Assembly: GCA_030527925.1 (NCBI GenBank)
Contig: JAUMZW010000002.1
Coordinates: 107,725-171,724 of the forward strand
Length of the DNA stretch: 64,000 nucleotides
Direction of reading: 5' to 3'
From: Streptococcus sp.
Lineage (GTDB): Bacteria; Bacillota; Bacilli; Lactobacillales; Streptococcaceae
Below the pieces are notes generated by a model that saw nothing but the letters and a program-made list of their open reading frames with translations, searched no databases and was not told where the DNA came from. A program made the position numbers and the translations under genes. Shown here one piece after another: positions 1 to 9,174 of the stretch (positions within the stretch are counted from its first letter, which is position 1; each line of letters starts with the position of its first letter).

Positions 1-1052
1 ATAGGTGTAATATTCAATTCTTCCATAACCGATTTTGCTAAGGTAATCGGGGTCATATCTTTTTCAATAACCTTTTTCATATTTAAATATTGATCAGCTA
101 TTGTTACAATTACACGCTTATCGCCTAACTTATTATTCATATCATTTGCAATTTTTTCAACATATACCTTACGATTTGAAAAGGCTAAATCTTCAAAATC
201 ACGTATAATATAAGAACTATGAGCCTGCTCAACTGAACCATCCATTTTGAATAAATGGTAAAATCCTTGATAACCATCCGTTAATTCTGGACGCTCATCT
301 GCTGGTAATTGTTGATGGAAATCAATTGCTAGTTGAAGGGCATTAATCATTTGTCCTTTAGCAGTACCTGGATGAACATTACGTCCTAAGAATTCAACCT
401 CAAGTGATGCTGCACTAAATGTTTCATATTGTAATTCCCCCAGTGGTCCACCATCAACCGTATAGGCAAAATCAACATCAAATTCCTGAACATCAAATCT
501 GTCTGCACCAACACCAATTTCTTCATCCGGACCAAAGGCGACACGTATCTCACAATGTTCAATTTCAGGGTGAGTCACTAAATAATCTATAGCAGTCATA
601 ATCTCTGCTATACCAGACTTATCGTCTGCTCCTAATAAAGTTGTTCCATCTGTTGTAATTAAAGTCTGACCTTTATAGTTCTCTAACTGAGGAAACTCAG
701 ATGGTTTAAGAGAATACCCTGATTCACCCAGTGGAATATCTCCACCAGGATATACATCAATAACCTGCGGATTTACACCCTCAGCATTGAAGTCAGCTGT
801 ATCCATGTGTGATATGAAACCAATTTTATAGTTAAAATCTGAAGAAGTTGCAGGTAAAGTACCAATCAAAAAACCATTACTCTTATTATAGATTACATCC
901 TTCAAACCAATAGCTTCCATCTCTGGTTTTAGTACAGTCAAAGCAAATTCAACTTGACTCTGTGAAGATGGAACAGTAGTACTTTCTGGATTACTTCTTG
1001 TATTAACTTTTACGTATGTTAAAAAACGTTCTAATAATTTAGAATATGCCAT
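1..1052 (-). CDS. pepT: Peptidase T (tripeptide aminopeptidase), 3' end outside window
   Basis: Cytoplasmic M20-family zinc aminopeptidase that removes the N-terminal residue from tripeptides, late in peptide utilisation. About 350 codons are visible; the family is usually a little over 400, so the C-terminus lies beyond base 1. Seen: SHMDT near residues 81-85 (metal-binding His/Asp), a GADDKSG block near 140 and GPDEEIG near 175 (catalytic and metal-binding Glu). The start is the ATG at 1052-1050, preceded by GAGGTGG; an extended -10 (TGGTATAAT on the minus strand, hexamer at 1079-1084) lies just upstream. It follows the CHAP protein gene but is separated from it by a terminator. Confidence 0.95.
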   Translation of the reverse strand, partial: MAYSKLLERFLTYVKVNTRSNPESTTVPSSQSQVEFALTVLKPEMEAIGLKDVIYNKSNGFLIGTLPATSSDFNYKIGFISHMDTADFNAEGVNPQVIDVYPGGDIPLGESGYSLKPSEFPQLENYKGQTLITTDGTTLLGADDKSGIAEIMTAIDYLVTHPEIEHCEIRVAFGPDEEIGVGADRFDVQEFDVDFAYTVDGGPLGELQYETFSAASLEVEFLGRNVHPGTAKGQMINALQLAIDFHQQLPADERPELTDGYQGFYHLFKMDGSVEQAHSSYIIRDFEDLAFSNRKVYVEKIANDMNNKLGDKRVIVTIADQYLNMKKVIEKDMTPITLAKSVMEELNITP

Positions 1053-1089
1053 ATGCCACCTCGAAAAATATTCTCTTTATTATACCATA

Positions 1090-1114
1090 AAAAAACAGCC
1101 TATCAGCTGTTTTT
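1090..1114 (-). terminator. Rho-independent terminator after the CHAP protein gene
   Basis: The arms AAAACAGC and GCTGTTTT form a hairpin with a U-rich tail on the minus strand, about 30 nt after the stop of the CHAP protein gene. It separates that gene from pepT. Confidence 0.75.
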
Positions 1115-1142
1115 AAATTATGATTTTAGACTTTTGTAATGC

Positions 1143-2789
1143 TTAATTGGGATAAACATATAGGACGCTTCCTCCTGATACTGCAGACAGTGGATTAAAC
1201 CACCCTCTAAAATTACTTATATACTGTTTCCCTGCATAGTTGGACTCTTTAACTTGAATACGTGTCATACTCTCAACTGCTGTCACATATGCAACATGTC
1301 CATAACCACCACCATCATAAGGCCAAACAGCTACTGCACCAACTTCTGGAACGTTACCCACACGAAATCCTTTATTTTTCATATTTGTTGCCCAGCCATT
1401 TGCATTTCCCAACCAATTTGGGACCCAGGGTGCCAAAGTTTTCACACCCCATGTACACTGTCCAACTGGATATGTATTTTGTTCATTGATGTAGGTTGTA
1501 ATCTTAGGACTAGCTGACGTATTGCTTAACAGATATGTCAATTGAGGTTTATATTCCTGATTAGCTAGATTGAAAGTTTCAGATGAACCATCTGAGTATT
1601 CAACCATGGCAATGACACTATAAACACCTGCTTTAACATTTATTGATTTAAGATCAAAGCTATTACTCGCTTTTCCGTACCCAATTGCTTTTGAGAATAG
1701 AGTTTGACTCAGACTAGCATCCGATAATGAGGTGACAGTTGTTCTAAGTCCTGTCACTTTTTTAGACATTTCAACTTCAGCCACACTCACTGTAAATTGT
1801 CCATTGTTCATCGGACTAACCATTATTTTTGGAGGAACTAAACTTTTAATCTCTTTAACATCAAAACCATCTGTAGCTAAAAGAAGCTCTTGTTTCATTG
1901 TTGAGGTATTGGTTGCATAAATGTGTGTACTGAAATGACCATAATCAAAGCCATGATTAGTTAGAGGAATCGTAACTTTATAGGAGGTCTCTGATTGTTT
2001 GATTGCTAGATACCATTTGATATCATCCTGACCATTAACATCTGACCAAACAGGAATCGATAAAGAAGCATATTGTTTTGGAACATCATTAATGATTAAG
2101 TCATAACTTGTATCAGAGCTGCGTTCCAGAGTGTAATTAATTACTTTTTGATTAATTTGTAAAGTCTGAGCAGATATCAACGACATCTCCCCATTCTTTT
2201 TTAGATAAGTATGGAAGTTGTAATTCCCCCTACCTTTATGGTTTGCTAAAGAAATAATATTATCCTTTAAACTTGTACTATACCATTTTAAATCATCTTG
2301 TCCATTTTCTTCCGACCAAACAGCTGTCACTAGTTCACTATTTGACGGAGGCAAAATAGTATTTTCCAAGCGGACTTGTGTATTATCTCTAGTGATAATA
2401 GGAGGGTTAACTTTTATCACACTATTTTCTAAAACTTTTCCAATTTTGTTGCCATCAGCATAGGTTGTATAGACATGAATATTATAATTTCCAGCTGCAC
2501 TTTTGTGATTCACTAAATTAAAAGTAATTTTAGATTGCCCACTTGTGAAATCAGAACAACTATACCATTTCAAGTCATCCTGACCACTTTCCTCTGACCA
2601 TATAGCAACATCCATTTGCTTAATCTTTTTCCCCTGTGCTTCACCAATAACATCAAATGTTTTAGTCAATTCATTAAAATCTGACTTTTTCAACAAAATA
2701 TCATTCTGATCCTCAGCTAAAACCTGACCTGACATACCAAAAGTGGCAAACAAAGCACTTGCAAACAAAAATGGTTTTATTTTTCTCAA
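1143..2789 (-). CDS. Secreted GBS Bsp-like repeat protein with C-terminal CHAP domain
   Basis: Probable secreted peptidoglycan hydrolase (amidase or endopeptidase). Seen: a signal peptide ending about VLA-ED (residue 25); three copies of a WSxxxGQDDxKWY motif at 64-76, 158-170 and 248-260, typical of the GBS Bsp-like repeat; and a CHAP domain from about 438 to the end, with Cys445 in GQCTWG, His498 in YGHVAYV and Asn517 in ESN. The start is a TTG at 2789, supported by AAGGAG eight bases upstream and by the signal peptide beginning there; the next in-frame ATG (Met19) would destroy the signal. It lies just downstream of the rhamnan locus, which suggests a cell-wall role (inference). The substrate bond cannot be read from sequence. 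Confidence 0.88.
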   Translation of the reverse strand: MRKIKPFLFASALFATFGMSGQVLAEDQNDILLKKSDFNELTKTFDVIGEAQGKKIKQMDVAIWSEESGQDDLKWYSCSDFTSGQSKITFNLVNHKSAAGNYNIHVYTTYADGNKIGKVLENSVIKVNPPIITRDNTQVRLENTILPPSNSELVTAVWSEENGQDDLKWYSTSLKDNIISLANHKGRGNYNFHTYLKKNGEMSLISAQTLQINQKVINYTLERSSDTSYDLIINDVPKQYASLSIPVWSDVNGQDDIKWYLAIKQSETSYKVTIPLTNHGFDYGHFSTHIYATNTSTMKQELLLATDGFDVKEIKSLVPPKIMVSPMNNGQFTVSVAEVEMSKKVTGLRTTVTSLSDASLSQTLFSKAIGYGKASNSFDLKSINVKAGVYSVIAMVEYSDGSSETFNLANQEYKPQLTYLLSNTSASPKITTYINEQNTYPVGQCTWGVKTLAPWVPNWLGNANGWATNMKNKGFRVGNVPEVGAVAVWPYDGGGYGHVAYVTAVESMTRIQVKESNYAGKQYISNFRGWFNPLSAVSGGSVLYVYPN

Positions 2790-2828
2790 ATAAACTCTCC
2801 TTATTATTTTATTTATACGAGTCTATTC

Positions 2829-2866
2829 GAAAAAATAGCTGTAGAAAAACTACAACTATTTTTTTT
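2829..2866 (-). terminator. Terminator closing the polysaccharide locus
   Basis: An inverted repeat (AAAAAATAG..GTAG / CTAC..CTATTTTTT) overlaps the stop codon of the 308-aa glycosyltransferase. It has a U-run on the minus strand and probably ends the long rgp transcript. Confidence 0.65.
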
Positions 2867-3782
2867 CTTTAATGAGATAAATCGGTCTCTTCTTAGTTTC
2901 TAAAAAGATTTTTGCAATATATTTACCAATAATACCAAGTGCTAATAATTGAAGGCCACCTAAACATAAAATTAAGCAGACAAGACTAGGCCATCCTGAT
3001 ACTGAATCACCAAAAAGTAATTTTCTCGTAATGATAAAAATAATACCGAAAATAGAAAAAACAAAAGATAACAGACCAGCCCAAATTGACAAATTCAGTG
3101 GAGCCTCAGAAAAATTAATAAAACCATCAATGGAGTATTTTAATAAGGACCAAAAATTCCAACTTGTCTTTCCTGCAACTCTTTTCCTATTTTCATAACT
3201 AATATATGCCACCTTATATCCTACCCAAGAAAAGAGACCCTTGGAAAAACGATTTACTTCTCGTAATTCTAAAACACTATCAACAACTTGTCGTGTCATC
3301 AATCGAAAATCTCTAGCTCCATCAACAATCTTAGTATCTGAAATGAGATTAATCAGGAAATAGAATAAACGTGCCAGTATTGAGCGTAGCCAGGGTTCCC
3401 CATCACGATTAGAGCGTCTTGTAGCTACAATATCGTAACCTTCTTGAATTTTGTCTAGCATCTCAATCAGTAATTCTGGAGGATCTTGCAAATCTGCATC
3501 TATAATGGCCACATAATCCCCTTTGCTATGCTCTAAACCTGCTAAAATTGCAGCCTCCTTTCCAAAATTTCTTGAAAACGAGATATAGTGCATCCTAGTC
3601 ATCGATTCTGATAAGTTTCTTAGTATTGCTAACGTCTTATCTGTAGAACCATCATCGACAAAAATATAGCTAAATATAATGTGATGAGATAAGTCCTGCT
3701 CTATCTTTAAACAAGTGTCTCTAAATGAGATTAACGTCTCTTCCTCGTTAAAACAAGGAATAATAAGTGTCAGTTCTTTCAT
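2856..3782 (-). CDS. GtrB/DPM1-type glycosyltransferase (GT2), membrane anchored
   Basis: Probably transfers a sugar from a nucleotide sugar to undecaprenyl phosphate on the inner membrane face, giving a lipid-linked donor. Seen: a GT-A fold with VDDGST (42-47) and DADLQD (95-100, metal and nucleotide-sugar site), then two C-terminal membrane segments (about 230-250 and 263-287) and a basic tail. The length of 308 aa is normal for GtrB/CsbB-like enzymes. It is the last gene of the rgp-type locus, 5 bp after the 658-aa membrane protein, which may use its product. No GtrA-like flippase is beside it. The sugar cannot be predicted. Confidence 0.85.
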   Translation of the reverse strand: MKELTLIIPCFNEEETLISFRDTCLKIEQDLSHHIIFSYIFVDDGSTDKTLAILRNLSESMTRMHYISFSRNFGKEAAILAGLEHSKGDYVAIIDADLQDPPELLIEMLDKIQEGYDIVATRRSNRDGEPWLRSILARLFYFLINLISDTKIVDGARDFRLMTRQVVDSVLELREVNRFSKGLFSWVGYKVAYISYENRKRVAGKTSWNFWSLLKYSIDGFINFSEAPLNLSIWAGLLSFVFSIFGIIFIITRKLLFGDSVSGWPSLVCLILCLGGLQLLALGIIGKYIAKIFLETKKRPIYLIKEKK

Positions 3783-3787
3783 AACAA

Positions 3788-5764
3788 TTAACCAGTATAT
3801 CTAAAAATATAATTTCCGTCTTTTCCTTGATAAACTTTTTTAAATTTATCAGTAAAGATAGTATCTAAAGGTCTTGTGGTAAGAATATATTCCACTTTTA
3901 ATTCTTTAAGTTTTTCAATATTTAAATCAATTTCAATGGAATCCGGTGCTAATAATGACATATGCGTTTTTTGAGACACTATATTATAATGAAGATGAGA
4001 ATACCTATTCCAAATTGATTCAAATGAATGTTTTTGATCAATTTTAGACATCAACATTGTATCAGGATAAAACCTCACACCATCAATAGTCTCTACATCA
4101 AACATTGCTAAATAGTTGTATAAGTTTGTTTCATCAGACATCCATACTGCTGATGGAGATTTTTTTGATATCTTCTCGATTTTATGAGATAAACTGCTAT
4201 TTTCTATAATTCCTATTCCTTTAACTAATGGATTTACTGTAACACCACTAAAAAATGTAAAACCAATAATAATACAATAAAACGGAACAAATTTTTTGAA
4301 GAATAGAAATAACATCGATAAAGCATATATACCTAATATAAAGATTAAAAATTTCAAACCAGTATAGTCATCATAAAAAGAATCTGTAAAAATACGATAT
4401 GACAGATACAAAACTGGTAGAAACGAGAGAATAGATAGATATAATCGATTGTAATTCTTTTCTCTTAAATAATTAATAAACCAAACAGATGTAAACACTG
4501 CAAATACTGACATCGCTTGCCATGCCCTAGATGATGTCACATAACTCAATAAACTAACTTTAGACAACAGCGTGGGGATTCCTACAATTGCATAGAAAAA
4601 CAATAATAAGGTTGATATTATCAATAACATTCCTATTTTTTGTTCCTTCAAATCTTTTTTAACCCATAAAAACGGAAGCGTTACTAAAACAATATAAAAA
4701 TAATGAATTGAACTAGATAATTCTACTTGATTAGCATAACTAGGTATCCTATAAGGTAACATAATGTTCAATAAGAAATCACTTACCTGTTTCCACTCAA
4801 TCTCTCCTCCATGGGATATGCGATGCCCTGGATAAACAGTAGATAATGATAATTGTATGGCATCTAAACTATGATAGACTGTCAAACCAATTATAGAAAA
4901 ACTGATTATAACTGTTAACGCTATAATATAAAAATCTTGTTTTTTTACACGATGTTTTTTGATAGCTTCAAATAACATTAAAAAGGTATATCCTACAATA
5001 AAATAAAAGAACGGAACTTGAAAAGCAGGATAAATAACTAATGTAAATCCAATTAGACCGATTCCAACTAGAATAGACAAAAAGATTTTAGAAATAAGCT
5101 TCTTAGCATTGAAATAGTGATATACACCAACTAGAATCAATAGTGTAAAATAAACAACATCTCCTAAATGTTGCATAAACCACCATTGAATAGCCGGAGT
5201 AAAAACAATCCAAAATGCAGAAACTAACGATAGTGATTTATTTTTATTAGTTAAAATAATACAAAATTCAAATGCTAGCAAAAGCATTGTGATAATCTTA
5301 AATGACCAATACCATGATATTGCTTTAGCTGGACCTAAAAATAAAAATCCCCAGTTAAACGGTTTTCCAATAATCGAGATATCTTTTACAGGGGAATTAT
5401 AAGCAACTACCATATTTTGCCCAGATTCACCATATAATTCATTGGTTAATGCTAAACCAGAGCTTGACTGTGAAATGTAAAATGGTGTTTGAACATTCCA
5501 CTCGTCTGACCTTATTTCACGAGGTATTCCCCATAAAACATCTTTATTAATTCCGGTTTTCAACCAAGGTTCAAGAAGATTTTTCCCTTGAAAATCCTGA
5601 ATTCCCTTATAACTTAGAACTTCGTGACTAGTAGTTTCTTTTAAACCAAAATTAATCCAATTTGAAATTGAACTACCATTTAATTCCAATCCAACTGAAA
5701 TAACAAAGCAAATGATAGCAATTAAAAAACGTTGTTTAATAATTAAATTAAAGTACTTTTTCAT
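3788..5764 (-). CDS. Multi-spanning membrane protein, probable GT-C glycosyltransferase
   Basis: A 658-aa protein with about 11-13 hydrophobic segments and a large N-terminal extracytoplasmic loop (about 35-145) containing RSDEW (86-90). An acidic pair in the first outer loop is the usual catalytic position in GT-C enzymes. The C-terminal 120 residues are soluble. By context it would take a sugar from a polyprenyl-phosphate donor on the outer face and decorate the rhamnan chain, comparable in position to GacL or SccM/Q (inference). Its start overlaps the 315-aa GT2 gene by 17 nt and it is followed 5 nt later by the 308-aa GT2 gene, so the three are probably co-translated. It has few conserved motifs and could instead be a polymerase or ligase. 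Confidence 0.7.
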   Translation of the reverse strand: MKKYFNLIIKQRFLIAIICFVISVGLELNGSSISNWINFGLKETTSHEVLSYKGIQDFQGKNLLEPWLKTGINKDVLWGIPREIRSDEWNVQTPFYISQSSSGLALTNELYGESGQNMVVAYNSPVKDISIIGKPFNWGFLFLGPAKAISWYWSFKIITMLLLAFEFCIILTNKNKSLSLVSAFWIVFTPAIQWWFMQHLGDVVYFTLLILVGVYHYFNAKKLISKIFLSILVGIGLIGFTLVIYPAFQVPFFYFIVGYTFLMLFEAIKKHRVKKQDFYIIALTVIISFSIIGLTVYHSLDAIQLSLSTVYPGHRISHGGEIEWKQVSDFLLNIMLPYRIPSYANQVELSSSIHYFYIVLVTLPFLWVKKDLKEQKIGMLLIISTLLLFFYAIVGIPTLLSKVSLLSYVTSSRAWQAMSVFAVFTSVWFINYLREKNYNRLYLSILSFLPVLYLSYRIFTDSFYDDYTGLKFLIFILGIYALSMLFLFFKKFVPFYCIIIGFTFFSGVTVNPLVKGIGIIENSSLSHKIEKISKKSPSAVWMSDETNLYNYLAMFDVETIDGVRFYPDTMLMSKIDQKHSFESIWNRYSHLHYNIVSQKTHMSLLAPDSIEIDLNIEKLKELKVEYILTTRPLDTIFTDKFKKVYQGKDGNYIFRYTG

Positions 5765-6695
5765 CTCTTACTTGTCTATAATAATCATAAATCTTCAACT
5801 CATAGTTCATACGATTTTGTCTAACCACAGTATCTAATATTAGGCCAGAAATAAAGAATAAACTAGATAATATCACAAAGCCAGTTGCTAAAACTGCTGA
5901 TGGCAATTTATCAATCATGCCTGTTTGAGCAAATTCATTTATAACAGGAAATCCAACCAATAAGCCTAATACTAATAAAACACTAGAAACAATGCTAAAA
6001 AATTGTAAAGGTTTATAATCCTTGAAAAGACTAAAAATCATTTTTAAAACTTTAATACCATCAGAAAAAGTATTTAACTTAGACTCACTTCCCTCTGGTC
6101 TATCTTTATACGTTATAGGAACTTCTACCAATTTAAAACGTTTATCCATTGCATGAATTGAGAGTTCTGTTTCAATCTCAAATCCTGGAGATAAAACCGC
6201 AAAAGTTTTAACGAATAAGCGATTGAAACCACGATAACCTGTCATGATGTCATTATAATTTCCTTTATAAAGATGATTAATCAAATTCCTAACAAGATTA
6301 TTTCCAAAATCATGAAAACCACGTTTATTTTCTTTTGAATATGTTCCATTAGAAAGTCTATCTCCAATTGTCATATCAGCTCGACCTTGACGCAGTGGCT
6401 GCAATAGTTTATCGACTTCACTTGCTGGATAAGTATCATCTGCATCCACCATAATATAATAATCTGCATCTATTTCTCGAAACATTGACCTAACAACATT
6501 TCCCTTACCCTGTCTAGGTTCAAAAGTCACATAAGCACCTGCGTCTGTGGCTAATTGATTAGTCTTATCCTTAGAATTATTATCATAAACATAGATATCT
6601 GCTTCTGGAAGATACTGTTGAAAATCTTTAATAACTTTAGTAATCGTTACTTCCTCATTGTAGGCTGGAATTAAAACAGCAATTTTTTCGTTCAT
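5748..6695 (-). CDS. GT2 glycosyltransferase, SccN/GacI-like polyprenyl-phosphate sugar synthase
   Basis: 315 aa with an N-terminal GT-A domain (IPAYNEE near 9-15, DADD at 84-87), a DRPEGSESK segment typical of the DPM1/GtrB group, and two C-terminal membrane helices (about 232-250 and 268-288). The family makes Und-P-sugar donors for side chains. The position directly after gacH matches gacI in group A and sccN in S. mutans polysaccharide loci, where the product donates the side-chain sugar (GlcNAc or Glc). Which sugar is used here is unknown. Starts at 6695, 10 nt after the gacH stop. Confidence 0.82.
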   Translation of the reverse strand: MNEKIAVLIPAYNEEVTITKVIKDFQQYLPEADIYVYDNNSKDKTNQLATDAGAYVTFEPRQGKGNVVRSMFREIDADYYIMVDADDTYPASEVDKLLQPLRQGRADMTIGDRLSNGTYSKENKRGFHDFGNNLVRNLINHLYKGNYNDIMTGYRGFNRLFVKTFAVLSPGFEIETELSIHAMDKRFKLVEVPITYKDRPEGSESKLNTFSDGIKVLKMIFSLFKDYKPLQFFSIVSSVLLVLGLLVGFPVINEFAQTGMIDKLPSAVLATGFVILSSLFFISGLILDTVVRQNRMNYELKIYDYYRQVRDEKVL

Positions 6696-6705
6696 ATCAT
6701 TTCCT

Positions 6706-9174
6706 TTAATCTAATAGTTTAAAAAATGTTGGATTTTCTTTTAAAAATCCATCTCCATTACTGATATCATACTGTATCAGTTTCAAATCTTCTGCAATCT
6801 GCTCTTGATTTTTATCGAAATCAGATTTATCAACACTGGCATTATCTAGTACGTCTGTTAATAATGCATAGTACGGAGATACTTTTAAATGCTGATGTGC
6901 AAATAAAGTTGCAATAAAATCACTAGAATTAACAAGCGGATAATTTAGTTTATTATCTTGCTTATTATTCCAAATAAAATAATCTGTTAAGTATTGGCTT
7001 TCAGGATTTTCTTTAAATACTTTTTTAGGATAGATGCCAGGTAGATGATCTCCATAGAATACTACTGTAACACTCTTATCTATATTTGAAAGTCCCTCTA
7101 AGAAATGCTGGGTAGCGACATCTGTATGTTGTAATAATTTGCTATAATTTGTCAGTTGGTCATTCTCATCCTTATTTAATTGCTTATTATCCACTGTTAA
7201 TTCTTCAGGATTAGCCTCGCTCCATGGTACATGGTTTTGCATTGTGATAACTGAGAAAAACTGACTCTCTTCATTATTAGCCAAATCCAATACCTTTTGA
7301 TAAACAGATTCATCACTAACACTAACACCTTCATAAGCCATATCCTTTAGAATATCCTGAGAATCTGTTAAAAAATAACGATGGTTAAAACCTAAGGTTC
7401 CATAAATATTATTACGATTATAGTTATTTCCTCCAGAAGGATGAACAACATAGCGATTCGAAGACTTGAATTGATCACTAATAACAGGGTGTACTTTCAT
7501 TTTTGGAAAAACTTCTGAATATAAAACAGATACGGTATCTGAATAATTGTAAAACGGTAAGCCTGTTAAGGTTTGAAACTCCATATTGGCTGTTCCACCA
7601 CCATAACCGTCCGAGTGCATTAAACCACTTGTTGTTTCTGATTTTATACTATCAATATAAGTTAGTGGATTTTGAGATAACTCGGTTCCTGCAACACGAT
7701 TCGGATTAGATAAGCTCTCACTCAAAACATAGACGACGGTTTCATTTCGAATATCATTTTCTCGTGTCATATTAATCTCTTGAGCTCTCTTAGTGTATTT
7801 TTTCACTAAAGCTTCTATTTTAGCCTGACTATAATCTTTAGGTTGGGACATCATATCACTAGTTAGCTGCTGCATCCAAACAAATGCTACCGAACGGTAT
7901 GCTGCATTTGTGTAAAAACCCATCCAGTTTATGTTTCTAAAATTATTTAATTTTGATATCACTGGGATACCTGAGAGAATCTCTCCTTTTTTATTATGAT
8001 GTTTAAAGACCTGAAAAGTTCCTGTAAACAAAACAGCTATAATAGAGAAATAAACCAGACGTTTCTTTAAAGAAAGTTTCAATTTATCACTTGGTAAGAA
8101 AAATAGGTTGGCATAAATCAAACAAACAACTATCAATAAAAGTATTAGAAAAGCCACTACTGTCTCTCTATCTAGAAAACCCAATAATATTTTAGATTCT
8201 TGTAACCATGTAAAATCAGTTACCAAAATAGGTTCTTCTCTAAAACGCTGCTTCATCAAATTGGCAACTGCCAAACCTGAACTTAAAAGAATAATGAGAA
8301 ATGTTGGTAATACAACATGATTTACAAGTAAATACATCGTTAAAAAGATGAGACACAAAAAGGTAATCTGAAATATATTCGCTCCTGGAAAATTAAAATA
8401 TCCTAAAAGATCTCCCTCAACTCTAACACCTAACTGAAACCACCAATTATAAATAAATGCTAGCAGTAAACTTAAAGTAATAGCAGTTGGAAAACCAAAA
8501 TGCCATTTTGAAAATTCTAAGCCACTCTTTAATGCTAAATGAGTCATATTAAATACAACTAGATAGGCTAAAATAGTTTCTCCAATAATATAACTTAAAA
8601 ATGGATAGACATAAGATAACTGATGAAAATCTCCTAAACCATGCTGCAAAGATGCTAAAAAATTGTGGTCAGTAAGGAAAAATAAGGTTAAAAAACCTGC
8701 AAATAATTTCAAGTCAAGATTCTTTCTTCCTAGCGAAATATCTCGTTGTTTTTTTCTAATTTGATTATCAAATCTCTTCTTTAGAAAGGCTATAATTACA
8801 ATTAAAAATATGGAGAATAGTGTATTAACTTGAAAAAAGCCATTTTTTAAAATTGCCCAAACTGCAAACTTAGAATTGTTAAGATTAAGTGTAATAGTGA
8901 TTAGGTAAGATATCACTAGATAAATTAGATATAAAAACGATAAATTAACTAACCATTTAACGGTTAGCTTTTTAGCAAGACAAAAACCTAATAAACCTGA
9001 TGATAATATGATTAAGAACATCGATAGCAGAGAAAAGTGGGCTAATTCTTTAAAATGTTTTATTAAAATAAAGCCATCTATTCCAATAATAGATAGGACA
9101 AGACCTGCGTGTTCCAAAATCATATCCTTAATATTCAAGAGTAATAATTTCTTATTATTGAGATTATTTCCCAT
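6706..9174 (-). CDS. gacH: GacH/SccH-like glycerol phosphate transferase (LTA synthase family)
   Basis: 822 aa. The first 390 residues hold roughly ten to twelve membrane helices; the rest is an outward-facing sulfatase-fold domain of the LtaS type. Seen: Glu486 in LSES, Thr528 in GGGTANMEF (nucleophile position), His648 in NHVPWSE and the metal pair Asp709-His710 in YGDHLPG. In GacH and SccH this domain moves glycerol phosphate from phosphatidylglycerol onto side-chain sugars of the rhamnan, giving it negative charge; the same role is inferred here. It overlaps the rgpF gene by 11 nt. All key residues are present, so it should be active. Confidence 0.88.
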   Translation of the reverse strand: MGNNLNNKKLLLLNIKDMILEHAGLVLSIIGIDGFILIKHFKELAHFSLLSMFLIILSSGLLGFCLAKKLTVKWLVNLSFLYLIYLVISYLITITLNLNNSKFAVWAILKNGFFQVNTLFSIFLIVIIAFLKKRFDNQIRKKQRDISLGRKNLDLKLFAGFLTLFFLTDHNFLASLQHGLGDFHQLSYVYPFLSYIIGETILAYLVVFNMTHLALKSGLEFSKWHFGFPTAITLSLLLAFIYNWWFQLGVRVEGDLLGYFNFPGANIFQITFLCLIFLTMYLLVNHVVLPTFLIILLSSGLAVANLMKQRFREEPILVTDFTWLQESKILLGFLDRETVVAFLILLLIVVCLIYANLFFLPSDKLKLSLKKRLVYFSIIAVLFTGTFQVFKHHNKKGEILSGIPVISKLNNFRNINWMGFYTNAAYRSVAFVWMQQLTSDMMSQPKDYSQAKIEALVKKYTKRAQEINMTRENDIRNETVVYVLSESLSNPNRVAGTELSQNPLTYIDSIKSETTSGLMHSDGYGGGTANMEFQTLTGLPFYNYSDTVSVLYSEVFPKMKVHPVISDQFKSSNRYVVHPSGGNNYNRNNIYGTLGFNHRYFLTDSQDILKDMAYEGVSVSDESVYQKVLDLANNEESQFFSVITMQNHVPWSEANPEELTVDNKQLNKDENDQLTNYSKLLQHTDVATQHFLEGLSNIDKSVTVVFYGDHLPGIYPKKVFKENPESQYLTDYFIWNNKQDNKLNYPLVNSSDFIATLFAHQHLKVSPYYALLTDVLDNASVDKSDFDKNQEQIAEDLKLIQYDISNGDGFLKENPTFFKLLD

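Noticed and set aside
1254..1517. Plus-strand open frames opposite the CHAP protein gene
   Set aside because: They lie fully within a well-supported gene, lack ribosome sites and show His/Cys-rich odd composition typical of antisense shadows.
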